Part shown: positions 50,086 to 58,925 of the stretch, one piece after another
How positions within the stretch are numbered: the stretch's first letter is position 1
Layout: the number at the start of each line of letters is the position of its first letter
Source: Brevundimonas sp.
Lineage (GTDB): Bacteria; Pseudomonadota; Alphaproteobacteria; Caulobacterales; Caulobacteraceae
Assembly (NCBI RefSeq): GCF_013912065.1
Contig: NZ_JACESA010000008.1
Span: 1-64,000 of the forward strand
Length of the DNA stretch: 64,000 nt
Reading direction: 5' to 3'
The notes under the pieces: model-generated
Databases searched by the model: none
What the model was told of the DNA's origin: nothing
Seen by the model: only the letters and a program-made list of their open reading frames with translations
Made by a program: the position numbers and the translations under genes

Positions 50086-50742
50086 CTAAACCCGCCCGCG
50101 CAGACTGGCCCAGATCAGGCGAAGGCGTTTGACCGGTTCGGGCTCGTCCGGGCGGATCAAGGTCGCTGAGGCGACAGCCGGGAAAGCTTCGGCCGGCAAG
50201 CCCTTCAACTCTGCGTTCGCCGCCTTGCGTCCCGCCTTAGCCTCGTCTGTGCGGCCGACCTGTCCCAGGCCCCGCACCCGCCCCGCCTCGACCACCTTGT
50301 CCGCATGGCCCGGTCCGGCCAGCACATGGACCGCCGTCTGCATGGGGCCGACGTAGAAGGCGTCGAGGTCGTGGGGGTCGCCGTGGACGCGGCCGATATG
50401 GGCCTCGATCAGGGCGTCGAAGGGGGCGCGGTCCAGGCCGTGGCGGGCGACGAGATCGGTCAGGGCCTCCAGCACCGGATGCCCCTTGCGGGCGACGCCG
50501 GAAAAGACCCCGTCCATCTGTTCCGCCCACCAGGTGTAGCGCATCTCGGCCAGCAGGGGCTGGGTCACGCGCGTGGGAATGGCCATCAGCTCGGCCTCGA
50601 AGGCGTAGAGGGCGATCAGGTCGGCGCGGGCGCGTTCATCGGCGACCAGGCGGCTGGACAGCCAGCGATCCAGGTCGGCGGCCCGGACCTGGGCGTCCAG
50701 GCTCGCTGCGGCCGTCGCCGCCGGATCGGCTTCAGGCGGCAC
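50086..50742 (-). CDS. Squalene/phytoene synthase-like protein
   Basis: A GTG at 50742, inside the end of the polyprenyl synthase gene, opens a 218-residue frame with an all-helical squalene/phytoene-synthase-like fold: DLDRWLSSRLVADERARADLIALYAFEAEL and MRYTWWAEQMDGVF. The classic second aspartate-rich motif is not evident, and the protein is shorter than true synthases (about 290 aa). It may be closer to the NDUFAF6-like group linked to complex I assembly. The eleven-base overlap couples it to the synthase upstream. Confidence 0.75.
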   Translation of the reverse strand: MPPEADPAATAAASLDAQVRAADLDRWLSSRLVADERARADLIALYAFEAELMAIPTRVTQPLLAEMRYTWWAEQMDGVFSGVARKGHPVLEALTDLVARHGLDRAPFDALIEAHIGRVHGDPHDLDAFYVGPMQTAVHVLAGPGHADKVVEAGRVRGLGQVGRTDEAKAGRKAANAELKGLPAEAFPAVASATLIRPDEPEPVKRLRLIWASLRGRV

Positions 50743-51763
50743 GCGAAACGGCGAAATCGGCCAGGTCTTCCAACGCCGCGCGCCAGTCCGAGGCGGGCAG
50801 GACGGCCAGGGCGGCCTTGGCCCGGTCGGCATATTCGCCGGCTAAATCCAGGGTCGCGCCGATGGCGCCCGATCCCACGACCAGTTCACGGGCGCGGGCG
50901 AAGTCGTCGGGCGTGCGTTCGCCCTTGGTCACGGTCCGCTCCCAGAAGTCGTCCTCGCGGCCCCGGGTGCGGGCCACGGCCAGCAGCAGCGGCAGGGTGG
51001 CCTTGCCCTCGTTGAAGTCGTCGCCGGCGTTCTTGCCAAGGGCCTCGGCCGTCGCGCCGTAATCCAGGGCGTCGTCGGCCAGCTGGAAGGCGATGCCCAG
51101 GGCCATGCCGTAGTCGCGCAGGGCCTGGGTCGCGTCGGCATCGGCGGCGGCGCCCACCGCCCCGGCCTCGGCGGCGGCGGCGAACAGTTCGGCGGTCTTG
51201 GCCGAGATGATCTGCAGATAGGTGGCCTGGTCGAGGTTCAGGTCGTGGGCGCGGGTCAGTTGCAGCACCTCGCCTTCCGAGATCACCCGCGACGCCTCGG
51301 CCAGGATGCCCAGGGCGCGCATCGAATCGGTCTCGACCATCAGTTCGAAGGCGCGGGCGAACAGGAAGTCGCCGACCAGGACGCTGGTCGGGGCGCCCCA
51401 GATCAGATGGGCTGCGACCTTGCCGCGACGCAGTTCCGAGGCGTCGACGATGTCGTCGTGCAACAGGGTGGCGGTGTGGATGAACTCGACGGCGGCCGCC
51501 AGCTTCTTCGGCGAAAGGATGTCCCCCTGGGCACCCGAGGCGCGGGCGGCGGCGACGGTCAGCAGGGGCCGCAGACGCTTGCCGCCGGCCGAAACAAGGT
51601 GTTCCGCCAGTTTGGGAATGATGGGCACGTCCGACTGCATCCGATCGATGATCAGCGCGTCCACGGCGGCCATGTCCGTTCCGGCCAGCCGGACGAGGGC
51701 GTTCACATCCCCCTTCGGGCGGGGAGAGGCGGCGAGGACTGCGTCCAAGGCATACTCTTTCAC
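50732..51763 (-). CDS. ispB: Polyprenyl (octa-/nona-/decaprenyl) diphosphate synthase
   Basis: The GTG at 51763 gives 343 residues beginning VKEYALDAVLAASPRPKGD. The isoprenoid-synthase motifs are visible: GGKRLRPLL, the first aspartate-rich motif DDIVD near residue 110 and a second, DDALD, near residue 235. It builds the polyprenyl tail of ubiquinone. Chain length cannot be read with certainty. The start is uncertain because an in-frame TTG lies further in; the conserved region begins near residue 40. It is divergent from the TrmN6 gene. Confidence 0.92.
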   Translation of the reverse strand: MKEYALDAVLAASPRPKGDVNALVRLAGTDMAAVDALIIDRMQSDVPIIPKLAEHLVSAGGKRLRPLLTVAAARASGAQGDILSPKKLAAAVEFIHTATLLHDDIVDASELRRGKVAAHLIWGAPTSVLVGDFLFARAFELMVETDSMRALGILAEASRVISEGEVLQLTRAHDLNLDQATYLQIISAKTAELFAAAAEAGAVGAAADADATQALRDYGMALGIAFQLADDALDYGATAEALGKNAGDDFNEGKATLPLLLAVARTRGREDDFWERTVTKGERTPDDFARARELVVGSGAIGATLDLAGEYADRAKAALAVLPASDWRAALEDLADFAVSRAA

Positions 51764-51871
51764 ACGTCGCGCGACCTTGGCCGCGCTGGCAATTCCGACC
51801 GCGTCCGCTTGCCGGATCGCGATGGCGCGCACAATGGTGATCGGTCCCCGGAGGGTCAAGGAGATTGAGGT

Positions 51872-52627
51872 TTGGACACAGCCGCCGACGCGTCCGAAGT
51901 CGTCGAGAACGCCCTGCTGGGCGGCCGGGTCCGGCTGCGTCAGCCGGCGCGCGGCTATCGCGCAGGCATGGACGCGGCCCTGCTGGCGGCGGCCGTGGCC
52001 CCCAAGCCGGGCGAGCGGCTGTTCGAAGCCGGCTGTGGCGCCGGCGGCGTGCTGATGCAGATCGCCGCACGTCATGAGGCGGCGTCGCTGACGGGGCTGG
52101 AGCGCGATTCGACCGCCGTCGGCCTGGCGCGCGAGAATGCAGGGCTGAACGGTTTCGGGGATCGCACCACGATCATCGACGGCGATGTGGCGGCGGGGTT
52201 CCGCGCCCTGGACCTGGCGCCCTTCGACTGGGCCGTGTCGAACCCGCCGTTCTTCGACGACCCCGGCGCCCTGCGCGCGCCGGCGCCGGGCAAACAGGGG
52301 GCCTGGATGGCCGACGACGGCCTGGCGGCCTGGACCGGCCTGCTGCTGAAATCGGTGCGCGAGGGCGGCCGGATCGTGATCATCCACCGCGCCGACCGTC
52401 TGGCGGACCTGCTGGCCCTGCTGGGGGAGAAGGCCGGCTCCTTCGCCATTCGCCCGGTCCAGCCCTTCGCCGACGAGCCTGCCAAGCGGGTGCTGGTCCA
52501 GGCGATCAAGACCGGCAAGGCGCCGCTGCGGCTGTTGCCGCCCCTGGTGCTGCACGACCGGTCCGGGGCGAAACACACGCCCCAGGCCGAGGCGATCCTG
52601 AGGGGCGAGGCGGCGCTGGGCTGGTGA
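51872..52627 (+). CDS. TrmN6-like tRNA1(Val) adenine-N6-methyltransferase
   Basis: A TTG at 51872, eight bases after AAGGAG, starts a 251-residue class I methyltransferase. The SAM loop is LFEAGCGAGGVLMQIA, and the catalytic NPPF motif appears in VSNPPFFDDPG, followed by MADDGLAAWTGLLL as in TrmN6 (YfiC). It probably methylates adenine 37 of tRNA1(Val), although the exact RNA target is inferred. No partner lies nearby. Confidence 0.88.
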   Translation: MDTAADASEVVENALLGGRVRLRQPARGYRAGMDAALLAAAVAPKPGERLFEAGCGAGGVLMQIAARHEAASLTGLERDSTAVGLARENAGLNGFGDRTTIIDGDVAAGFRALDLAPFDWAVSNPPFFDDPGALRAPAPGKQGAWMADDGLAAWTGLLLKSVREGGRIVIIHRADRLADLLALLGEKAGSFAIRPVQPFADEPAKRVLVQAIKTGKAPLRLLPPLVLHDRSGAKHTPQAEAILRGEAALGW

Positions 52628-52638
52628 GCGTCTGACAC

Positions 52639-52659
52639 TGTCACGTAAACAGGGTGACA
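52639..52659. repeat. Inverted repeat after the TrmN6 gene
   Basis: TGTCAC and GTGACA are perfectly inverted with a nine-base spacer. Because no gene start lies close, a weak terminator or a chance site is most likely. Confidence 0.35.
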
Positions 52660-52660
52660 A

Positions 52661-52684
52661 GGCGCCAAAGGCGCCAAAAGCGCC
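52661..52684 (+). repeat. Short tandem GGCGCCAAA repeat
   Basis: The unit GGCGCCAAA occurs twice directly (52661-52669, 52670-52678) and is followed by AGCGCC. It lies in the 248-bp gap between the TrmN6 gene and thiG, which otherwise holds only a CTCCC/GGGAG hairpin near 52855-52868 and no convincing gene. Confidence 0.6.
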
Positions 52685-52875
52685 AGGGTGTCGATAGGTA
52701 CTGATATGGCGCCGCCGTGGGTCATAGGGCGCATTTTACGGGCGCGGCTAACCCCGGTGGGAAAGACGGCGCGAGAAACACGCAAGCGGTTGAAAACGCT
52801 GGGACGGAACCAGCGTCATTGTGCGCGATGGCGGCCCACTGTCTTTCCTTCTCCCGTGGGGAGAGGGAAAAGCTA

Positions 52876-53658
52876 TCAGATCAACCCCGCCAGCGGCGAG
52901 GACGGGTCGGCGTACATGCGTTTGGGCATGCGGCCGGCCAGATAGGCGTCACGGCCGGCGATGACGGCGTGTTTCATTGCGGTCGCCATGCGGATCGGGT
53001 CCTTGGCGCCGGCGATGGCGGTGTTCATCAGGACAGCGTCGCAGCCCAGCTCCATCGCGCGGGTCGCGTCCGAGGCCGTGCCGACCCCGGCGTCGACCAG
53101 GACCGGCACCTTGGCCTGTTCGACGATCAGGCGGACATTGACCTCGTTCTGAATGCCCAGGCCGGAGCCGATGGGCGCGGCGGCGGGCATGATGGCGGCG
53201 GCCCCGGCGTCTTCCAGCCGCTTGGCCATCACCACGTCGTCGGTGCAATAGACCATGACGTCGAACCCGTCCTTGATCAGCAGGTCCAGGGCCCGCAGGG
53301 TCTCGATCATGTCGGGATACAGGTGGGCGGTGTTGGACAGCACCTCCAGCTTGACCAGGCTCCAGCCCCCGGCTTCGCGCGCCAGACGCAGGGTCCGCAC
53401 CGCGTCCTCGCCGGTGAAACAGCCGGCGGTGTTGGGCAGGAAGGTGAAGCGGTCCGGCTTCACATAGTCGACCAGCATCGGCTGGTTCGGATCGGTCAGA
53501 TTCACCCGGCGCACGGCCACGGTCACGATCTCGGCCCCCGCGGCCTCGGCGGCGGCGGCGTTCTGGGCGTAGTCGGCGTATTTGCCGGTGCCCACGATCA
53601 GGCGCGAGGTGAAGGTGCGGCCGGCGACGGACCAGGTTTCGGAGGCTGTATCGGTCAT
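52876..53658 (-). CDS. thiG: Thiazole synthase ThiG
   Basis: The 260-residue TIM-barrel enzyme makes the thiazole of thiamine from DXP, a glycine-derived imine and the ThiS thiocarboxylate. The ATG at 53658 fits the family. The key motifs are [27 protein letters not shown] with its Schiff-base lysine, and [13 protein letters not shown] with [11 protein letters not shown]. Its usual partner thiS is on the same strand but 746 bp upstream, with a toxin-antitoxin pair on the other strand between them. No TPP riboswitch is evident nearby. Confidence 0.96.
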   Translation of the reverse strand: MTDTASETWSVAGRTFTSRLIVGTGKYADYAQNAAAAEAAGAEIVTVAVRRVNLTDPNQPMLVDYVKPDRFTFLPNTAGCFTGEDAVRTLRLAREAGGWSLVKLEVLSNTAHLYPDMIETLRALDLLIKDGFDVMVYCTDDVVMAKRLEDAGAAAIMPAAAPIGSGLGIQNEVNVRLIVEQAKVPVLVDAGVGTASDATRAMELGCDAVLMNTAIAGAKDPIRMATAMKHAVIAGRDAYLAGRMPKRMYADPSSPLAGLI

Positions 53659-53735
53659 GGAGGGTGACCTAGTCCTGTCGCGCCGGATGCGAAAGGGCGG
53701 ATCGATCACGCCGCGTTGCGAGGCGGGGCCGGATA

Positions 53736-53754
53736 GACTAGACTAACTGGACTA
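53736..53754 (+). promoter_or_regulatory. GACTA direct repeats before the VapB-like gene
   Basis: GACTA occurs at 53736, 53741 and 53750 in an AT-richer stretch just before the antitoxin gene. Antitoxins of this type bind repeats in their own promoter, so this is a candidate autoregulatory operator. Confidence 0.5.
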
Positions 53755-53774
53755 AGTTCACCGGGAGCGACGCC

Positions 53775-54020
53775 ATGGAAACGGTCAATGTCCACGAGGC
53801 CAAGACCCATCTGTCGCGCCTGCTGGAGCGGGCGGCCAAGGGTGAAACCATCACCATCGCCAAGGCGGGCAAGCCGATCGCCAAACTGGTCCCGCTGGAC
53901 GAGGCCCCGAAAAAGGTGGTGCAACGCATCGGTTTCATGGCGGGCGAAGGCGTCGTCCCGGACGACATAAAGACCCCGTTCAAGGACGAGATCGAAGAGA
54001 TGTTCTACGGCAAGCCGTGA
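53775..54020 (+). CDS. Phd/YefM-type antitoxin (VapB-like)
   Basis: The 81-residue protein begins METVNVHEAKTHLSRLLERA, the classic Phd/YefM DNA-binding fold, with GETITIAKAGKPIAKLVPLD. The C-terminal half (GEGVVPDDIKTPFKDEIEEMF) is the toxin-binding part. A CCGGGAGCGACGCC site precedes the ATG. Its stop overlaps the GTG of the PIN toxin. The pair lies between thiS and thiG in opposite orientation, suggesting it arrived as a cassette. Confidence 0.92.
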   Translation: METVNVHEAKTHLSRLLERAAKGETITIAKAGKPIAKLVPLDEAPKKVVQRIGFMAGEGVVPDDIKTPFKDEIEEMFYGKP

Positions 54021-54403
54021 ACATCCTGCTGGACACCCATCTGCTGATCTGGACGGCGACGCGACCCGAGCGTCTGTCGGTAAAGGCGCGCGGCTATCTG
54101 GAAGACCCGCGCAACCTGCTGTTCTTCAGCGCCGTCAGCATCTGGGAGATCGGGATAAAGCGCCGGCTGGAGCGGCTCGACTTCCAGTTGGACCCGGAGC
54201 GACTGCGGGATCAGTTTCTGGCCAACGGCTACAACGAAATCGACTTCACCAGCCTGCACGGCCTCGCCGTCCAAGCCCTGCCGCTGCTGCACCGCGACCC
54301 GTTCGACCGGGCGTTGATCGCACAGGCCCGCGTTGAAAACCTGATGCTGATGAGCGCCGACCGCGACATCGCCCTGTATCAGGAGGCCATACTGGCCGTC
54401 TGA
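54017..54403 (+). CDS. PIN-domain toxin (VapC-like)
   Basis: The GTG at 54017 overlaps the antitoxin stop. The 128-residue PIN domain shows the acidic residues of the RNase site: NILLDTHLLIW at the start, FFSAVSIWEIGIK in the middle and DPFDRALIAQA with MSADRDIALY near the end. VapC toxins cut tRNA or rRNA. It ends one base from the thiS stop on the other strand, leaving no room for a terminator between them. Confidence 0.93.
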   Translation: MNILLDTHLLIWTATRPERLSVKARGYLEDPRNLLFFSAVSIWEIGIKRRLERLDFQLDPERLRDQFLANGYNEIDFTSLHGLAVQALPLLHRDPFDRALIAQARVENLMLMSADRDIALYQEAILAV

Positions 54404-54404
54404 A

Positions 54405-54602
54405 TCACCCGCCGCCGACGAACTGGACCAGTTCGATCCGGTCCCCCTCGGCAAGGGCGGTGACGGCGTACAGCGACCGGGGCACGATCTCCAGATTGCG
54501 CTCGACCGCCACCTTGCGCGGGTCCAGAGACAGTTCCTGGACCAGCCCCGATATGGTCGTGGCGTAGATCTCGCGATGATCACCGTTGACTTGGATGCGC
54601 AT
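54405..54602 (-). CDS. thiS: Sulfur-carrier protein ThiS
   Basis: The 65-residue ubiquitin-like protein begins MRIQVNGDHREI and ends in the obligatory diglycine (VGGG), to which sulfur is attached for ThiG. The segment LVQELSLDPRKVAVERNLEIVPRS is typical. It is separated from thiG by the toxin-antitoxin pair, so thiS and thiG cannot share a short leader as they usually do, though read-through on the minus strand remains possible. Confidence 0.94.
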   Translation of the reverse strand: MRIQVNGDHREIYATTISGLVQELSLDPRKVAVERNLEIVPRSLYAVTALAEGDRIELVQFVGGG

Positions 54603-54716
54603 GACGTTAGGTCAACCCGTTCCACGCTGCGCTTTGACCCGCGCCGCGCCTAAGCTACAAGGCCGGCCCTGAACCGTCAGAGGCCGCCCGATTCCGGAGC
54701 CTCGATTCGAGAACCG

Positions 54717-55163
54717 ATGTCCGACACGTCCGTCATCTATGTGCTGAACGGCCCCAATCTCAACCTCCTGGGGGTCAGAGAGCCGGAAATCTATGGCCGC
54801 GACACCCTGGCGGACATCGAGCAGCGCTGCGTGACGGCAGCGGGCGAGGCGCAGATCGTGTTTCGCCAGACCAACCATGAAGGCGTGCTGGTCGACTGGA
54901 TCCAGGAGGCGCGGGAAAAGGCGCAGGCCCTGATCATCAATCCGGCGGCCTATGGCCACACTTCGGTCGCCCTGCACGACGCATTGAAGACGCTGACCAT
55001 CCCGGTGATCGAACTGCATCTGTCCAATCCGGCGGCGCGCGAGGCGTTTCGCCATCACTCCTATGTGTCGTCCGCGGCGACCGGCGTCATCGCCGGCTTC
55101 GGCGCGGCCGGCTATGAATTGGCCGTCCAGGCGGCCCTCACCAAGGTTCGGGAACGCGCCTGA
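54717..55163 (+). CDS. aroQ: 3-dehydroquinate dehydratase type II
   Basis: The 148-residue enzyme dehydrates 3-dehydroquinate in the shikimate pathway. The active-site segment is [20 protein letters not shown], with the lid tyrosine; [16 protein letters not shown] and [18 protein letters not shown] complete the signature. It lies 48 bp before accB and faces the same way, the familiar aroQ-accB-accC order. Confidence 0.97.
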   Translation: MSDTSVIYVLNGPNLNLLGVREPEIYGRDTLADIEQRCVTAAGEAQIVFRQTNHEGVLVDWIQEAREKAQALIINPAAYGHTSVALHDALKTLTIPVIELHLSNPAAREAFRHHSYVSSAATGVIAGFGAAGYELAVQAALTKVRERA

Positions 55164-55210
55164 GGGCGCCCCCGTTCACAATCAAGACGAAAGACAAAGG
55201 CGCAACCGCA

Positions 55211-55696
55211 ATGGCCGATGACAAGAAACACGCCGAGATCGACGCCGCCCTGGTTCGCCAGCTGGCCGAGATCCTGAACGAAACCGACCTGACCGAGGTC
55301 GAGGTCGAGCGCGGCGAACTTCGGATCCGCGTCGCCCGCGAGATCACCGTCAACGCCGCACCTGTCCAGTACGCCGCCGCCCCGGCTCCGATGGCCGCCG
55401 CCGCGCCTGCCGCTCCGGTCTCCATGCCGTCCGATCCCGCCACCATCGTCGCCCGCGCGGGCGAAGAGGTGAAGTCGCCGATGGTCGGCACCGCCTATCT
55501 GCAGGCCTCGCCGGAGGCTCCGGCCTTCATCCAACCCGGCGACAAGGTGAAGAAGGGCCAGACCCTGCTGATCGTCGAGGCTATGAAGACGATGAACCCG
55601 ATCCAAGCCCCGCGCGACGGCGTGGTCGCCGAAATCCTGGTCGGCGACGCCCAGCCGGTCGAGTTCGGCGAGCCGCTCGTCCTGCTGGAAGCCTAA
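55211..55696 (+). CDS. accB: Biotin carboxyl carrier protein of acetyl-CoA carboxylase
   Basis: The 161-residue protein has an N-terminal helical region, a long alanine/proline-rich linker (about residues 52-80) and a biotinyl domain with the biotinylated lysine in VEAMKTMN near residue 124. It carries carboxybiotin from AccC to the transferase AccAD, encoded elsewhere. It sits between aroQ and accC with only three bases before accC. Confidence 0.97.
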   Translation: MADDKKHAEIDAALVRQLAEILNETDLTEVEVERGELRIRVAREITVNAAPVQYAAAPAPMAAAAPAAPVSMPSDPATIVARAGEEVKSPMVGTAYLQASPEAPAFIQPGDKVKKGQTLLIVEAMKTMNPIQAPRDGVVAEILVGDAQPVEFGEPLVLLEA

Positions 55697-55699
55697 GCC

Positions 55700-57055
55700 G
55701 TGTTCACGAAAGTCCTGATCGCGAACCGCGGCGAGATCGCCCTGCGGATTCATCGCGCCTGCAAGGAGATGGGCATCTCCACCGTGGCCGTGCACTCCGA
55801 GGCCGACCGCGGCGCCATGTGGGTGCGCCTGGCGGACGAGAGCGTCTGCATCGGCCCGGCCTCGGCGGCCAAGTCGTATCTGAACATTCCGTCGATCATC
55901 GCGGCGGCCGAGATCACCGGCGCCCAGGCGATCCACCCCGGTTATGGCTTCCTGTCCGAGAACGCCCGTTTCGCCGAAATCGTCGAAGCCCACGGCATGA
56001 CCTTCATCGGTCCCAAGCCCGAACATATCCGGGTCATGGGCGACAAGATCAGCGCCAAACAGACCGTCATGGACGCCGGCATCCCGGTGGTCCCCGGCTC
56101 CAAGGGCGAGGTCGAGACCGTCGAGGCCGCCATCGAGGCGTCCAAGACCATCGGCTTTCCCCTGATCGTCAAGGCGGCGGCGGGCGGCGGCGGACGCGGC
56201 ATGAAGGTGGCCCTGACCGCCGACGACCTGGTCGAGGCTGTCCAGACCGCCCAGTCCGAGGCCAAGGCCGCCTTCGGCAACGGCGCCGTCTATATGGAGC
56301 GCTATCTGCAGAAGCCGCGCCATATCGAGATCCAGGTCATCGCCGACAGCCACGGCAATGTCGTTCACCTGGGCGAACGCGACTGCTCGCTGCAGCGCCG
56401 TCACCAGAAGGTGCTGGAAGAGGCCCCCTCGCCCGCCCTGTCGGCCGAGGGTCGCAAACAGATCGGCGAGACGGTCAACAAGGCCATCGCCGCCATCGGC
56501 TATCTGGGCGTCGGCACCATCGAATTCCTGTGGGAGGACGGCGAGTTCTTCTTCATCGAGATGAACACCCGGCTGCAGGTCGAACACCCGGTCACGGAGG
56601 CCATCACCGGCGTCGACCTGGTGCGCGAACAGGTGCGGATCGCCGCCGGCCTGCCGCTGTCCTTCACCCAGGACGACATCCATTTCGAAGGCCACGCCAT
56701 CGAAGTGCGGATCAACGCCGAAAACCCGGAGACCTTCACCCCGTCGCCGGGCAAGATCACCGACTTCCACGCGCCGGGCGGCCTGGGCGTGCGGCTGGAT
56801 AGCGCCATATACGCCGGCTATTCGATTCCACCCTATTACGACAGTCTGATCGGCAAGCTGATCGTCCACGGCCGCGACCGCGAGGAGGCCATCGCGCGCC
56901 TGAAGCGGTCGCTGAACGAGATCGTCATCGACGGCGTCGACACGACCATCCCCCTGTTCCAGAAACTACTGGCCGAGCCGGACATCCTGTCGGGCGACTA
57001 CGACATCCACTGGCTGGAGAAATGGGCGGCGCGCCAGAAGGGCGAGAGCGCCTGA
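55700..57055 (+). CDS. accC: Biotin carboxylase subunit of acetyl-CoA carboxylase
   Basis: A GTG starts a 451-residue ATP-grasp enzyme: [21 protein letters not shown] at the N-terminus, the glycine-rich lid [12 protein letters not shown], and the catalytic [19 protein letters not shown] and [14 protein letters not shown] segments. It carboxylates the biotin of AccB, the first committed step of fatty-acid synthesis. The aat gene follows with an overlapping end. Confidence 0.98.
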   Translation: MFTKVLIANRGEIALRIHRACKEMGISTVAVHSEADRGAMWVRLADESVCIGPASAAKSYLNIPSIIAAAEITGAQAIHPGYGFLSENARFAEIVEAHGMTFIGPKPEHIRVMGDKISAKQTVMDAGIPVVPGSKGEVETVEAAIEASKTIGFPLIVKAAAGGGGRGMKVALTADDLVEAVQTAQSEAKAAFGNGAVYMERYLQKPRHIEIQVIADSHGNVVHLGERDCSLQRRHQKVLEEAPSPALSAEGRKQIGETVNKAIAAIGYLGVGTIEFLWEDGEFFFIEMNTRLQVEHPVTEAITGVDLVREQVRIAAGLPLSFTQDDIHFEGHAIEVRINAENPETFTPSPGKITDFHAPGGLGVRLDSAIYAGYSIPPYYDSLIGKLIVHGRDREEAIARLKRSLNEIVIDGVDTTIPLFQKLLAEPDILSGDYDIHWLEKWAARQKGESA

Positions 57056-57738
57056 CAAAGCCCGACGACAGCGCCGGCGGGCCCTTCGGCGGCTTCGGCC
57101 CCGACGACCTGCTGGCCTGTTATGCACGAGGCGTCTTCCCGATGGCCGAGTCGCGCGATGATCCGCGCGTCTTCATCATCGAACCGGAACAGCGCGGGGT
57201 CATCCCGCTGGACGGCTTCCACATCCCCACGCGCCTGCGCCGCACCGTGCGCGGCGAACCGTTCGAGGTGCGGGTCGATACTGCCTTCGAGGCGGTGCTG
57301 GAGGGTTGCGCGGCGGCCCAGGGCGGCGAGCGTCAGGACACCTGGATCAACGACCCGATCCGCCGCCTTTACGCCGCCCTGTTCGCACGAGGCTTCGTCC
57401 ATTCGATCGAATGCTGGAAGGACGAGCGGCTGGTCGGGGGTCTGTACGGCGTCTCCCTGGGCGGCGCCTTCTTCGGCGAGAGCATGTTCAGCCGCGAACG
57501 CGACGCCTCCAAGGTGGCGCTGGTCCATCTGGTGGCGCGGTTGAGAAAAGGCGGCTGGACGCTGCTTGACGCCCAGTTCCTGACCGACCACCTGAGCCAG
57601 TTCGGCGCGGTGGAGACGCCGCAGGCGGCCTATCTGAGACGCCTGAAGCCGGCGCTGAAGGTCGCCGTGGATGATACGGCCCTGATTGCGCCGATGACGG
57701 GGGCGGAGGCGGTGGAGCTTGCTCTCGGCCCGGTCTGA
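57022..57738 (+). CDS. aat: Leucyl/phenylalanyl-tRNA-protein transferase
   Basis: The transferase adds leucine or phenylalanine to N-terminal arginine or lysine, marking proteins for ClpAP. The conserved part begins [19 protein letters not shown] near residue 26 and includes [20 protein letters not shown] and [15 protein letters not shown]. The ATG at 57022 overlaps accC by 34 bases and has a GGAG only two bases away. An alternative is the CTG at 57052, which overlaps the accC stop (CTGA) and follows an AGGGCGAGAG stretch. There is no ATG, GTG or TTG between these and the conserved core, so the true start is unclear. Confidence 0.93.
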   Translation: MGGAPEGRERLTKPDDSAGGPFGGFGPDDLLACYARGVFPMAESRDDPRVFIIEPEQRGVIPLDGFHIPTRLRRTVRGEPFEVRVDTAFEAVLEGCAAAQGGERQDTWINDPIRRLYAALFARGFVHSIECWKDERLVGGLYGVSLGGAFFGESMFSRERDASKVALVHLVARLRKGGWTLLDAQFLTDHLSQFGAVETPQAAYLRRLKPALKVAVDDTALIAPMTGAEAVELALGPV

Positions 57739-57743
57739 CGGCC

Positions 57744-58412
57744 CTAGTTCTTACAGCCGACCACCCAGGCGTCGTAGTTTGGGTTCTGAAGGCCGCTGAC
57801 GGCGGGGGATGAAGCGAACATCCAGCCACGGAAGACCTGACGCGGTTCCGCCGCCTGGTTGGTCCCTCGTCCCTGCAGCGAAACGTCGACATAGGCGATG
57901 GCGTCTTCGGTCAGTTCGTCGGGCGTCGAGACCTCGCAGGCGCGGACGCTGAAGATCAGGTTCTTGTTGAACCGCACCGGGCGGCCCCCGACCTCGACCT
58001 CGAACTTCATGGTCTCGGCGGTGGTCTTGTCGATGGCCTGGATGACGGCGAACTTGCGTCGCTGGCGAGGGGCGGGCGTCGTCGGCTGTTCGATGGCCTT
58101 TTCCACGACCGGAGTTTCGGCCGCCTCTTCCTCCGCGGCCTTCTCGGCGACCGCCTTGTCCTCGGCGATCACCACGGTCGGAGGCGGGGTAACAGCGACG
58201 GGCGTGCGCGGCGCGGGGGCCGCAGCCGGAGGCGCTTCGGTCGGGACAGTGGCCGCAGGCGGGGCGGGCGTGTTGCGAATGATGTCGCCGATGGGATCCT
58301 GGGCAGGACGCGCGTCGCGCGGGGCGTCCTGCAGGACGCTGGCGGTCACCGCCCCGGCGCTGAGCGCCACGACGACGGCCGCGCCGCCCAACAGGAGCCG
58401 ATTCGTTTTCAC
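57744..58412 (-). CDS. DUF2155 domain protein
   Basis: The GTG at 58412, within the stop of the NDUFA12 gene (GTGA), gives 222 residues. One N-terminal hydrophobic segment (LLLGGAAVVVALSAGAVTASV) is followed by a proline/alanine/glutamate-rich linker. The DUF2155 domain from about residue 120 has the marks FAVIQAIDKTTAETMKFEVEVG and ending VFRGWMFASSPAVSGL. DUF2155 proteins are alphaproteobacterial and of unknown function, often beside the NDUFA12 homologue, as here. Confidence 0.88.
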   Translation of the reverse strand: MKTNRLLLGGAAVVVALSAGAVTASVLQDAPRDARPAQDPIGDIIRNTPAPPAATVPTEAPPAAAPAPRTPVAVTPPPTVVIAEDKAVAEKAAEEEAAETPVVEKAIEQPTTPAPRQRRKFAVIQAIDKTTAETMKFEVEVGGRPVRFNKNLIFSVRACEVSTPDELTEDAIAYVDVSLQGRGTNQAAEPRQVFRGWMFASSPAVSGLQNPNYDAWVVGCKN

Positions 58413-58801
58413 TCGGGGGTCCAGGCCTGATAGTCGCCGGTGGCGGCGGGGCGTTTGGCGTCGGCGGCCAGGGAGCCCGGCGGACGCCACGCCATGGGCG
58501 TGCCGGTGAAGTTCGGCAGGTGATCCTTTTCCCACGCCCGACGCGGCAGCGGCGCCTCGGTCGGCGGCAGGTCGAAGGTGTAGCGCAGCCAGCCGTGCCA
58601 GTCTGGCGAAACCTTGGACGCCTCGGCATAGCCTTCGTACACGACCCAGCGACGCTTGCGGCCGTCATAGCTGGAGTGGTCCCTGGCCTCGTAGTATTTG
58701 TTGCCGATCTCGTCGGTCCCGACGTAACGGCCACGCTTGGCGATCGTGAAGAGGGTGCCGATCGTGGCCCCGTTCCACCAGGCGAAAATCTTGTTCAGCA
58801 C
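58409..58801 (-). CDS. NADH dehydrogenase NDUFA12-type subunit
   Basis: The GTG at 58801 gives 130 residues beginning VLNKIFAWWNGATIGTLFT, close to family starts. The NDUFA12 (B17.2) pattern continues with KRGRYVGTDEIGNKYYEAR, RRWVVYEGYAEASKVSPDWHGWL and the late HLPNFTGTP. It is an accessory subunit of complex I in alphaproteobacteria and mitochondria. The gene is coupled to DUF2155 downstream. Confidence 0.93.
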   Translation of the reverse strand: MLNKIFAWWNGATIGTLFTIAKRGRYVGTDEIGNKYYEARDHSSYDGRKRRWVVYEGYAEASKVSPDWHGWLRYTFDLPPTEAPLPRRAWEKDHLPNFTGTPMAWRPPGSLAADAKRPAATGDYQAWTPE

Positions 58802-58925
58802 GTCGTCAAACCTACGCGAAAGACTCCGAGGACAAATCCTGCGGCTGGACGGGATCATAGAAACCCGCACCGCTTTCGTCCAGCGCTGAGCGGGGCGCGC
58901 GGAGCCTAAGCCCGCATCTCCGCCC

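Noticed and set aside
54603-54716. TPP riboswitch upstream of thiS
   Set aside because: I looked for the CTGAGA and ACC-GAT-TGG-type core elements on the minus strand and did not find them.
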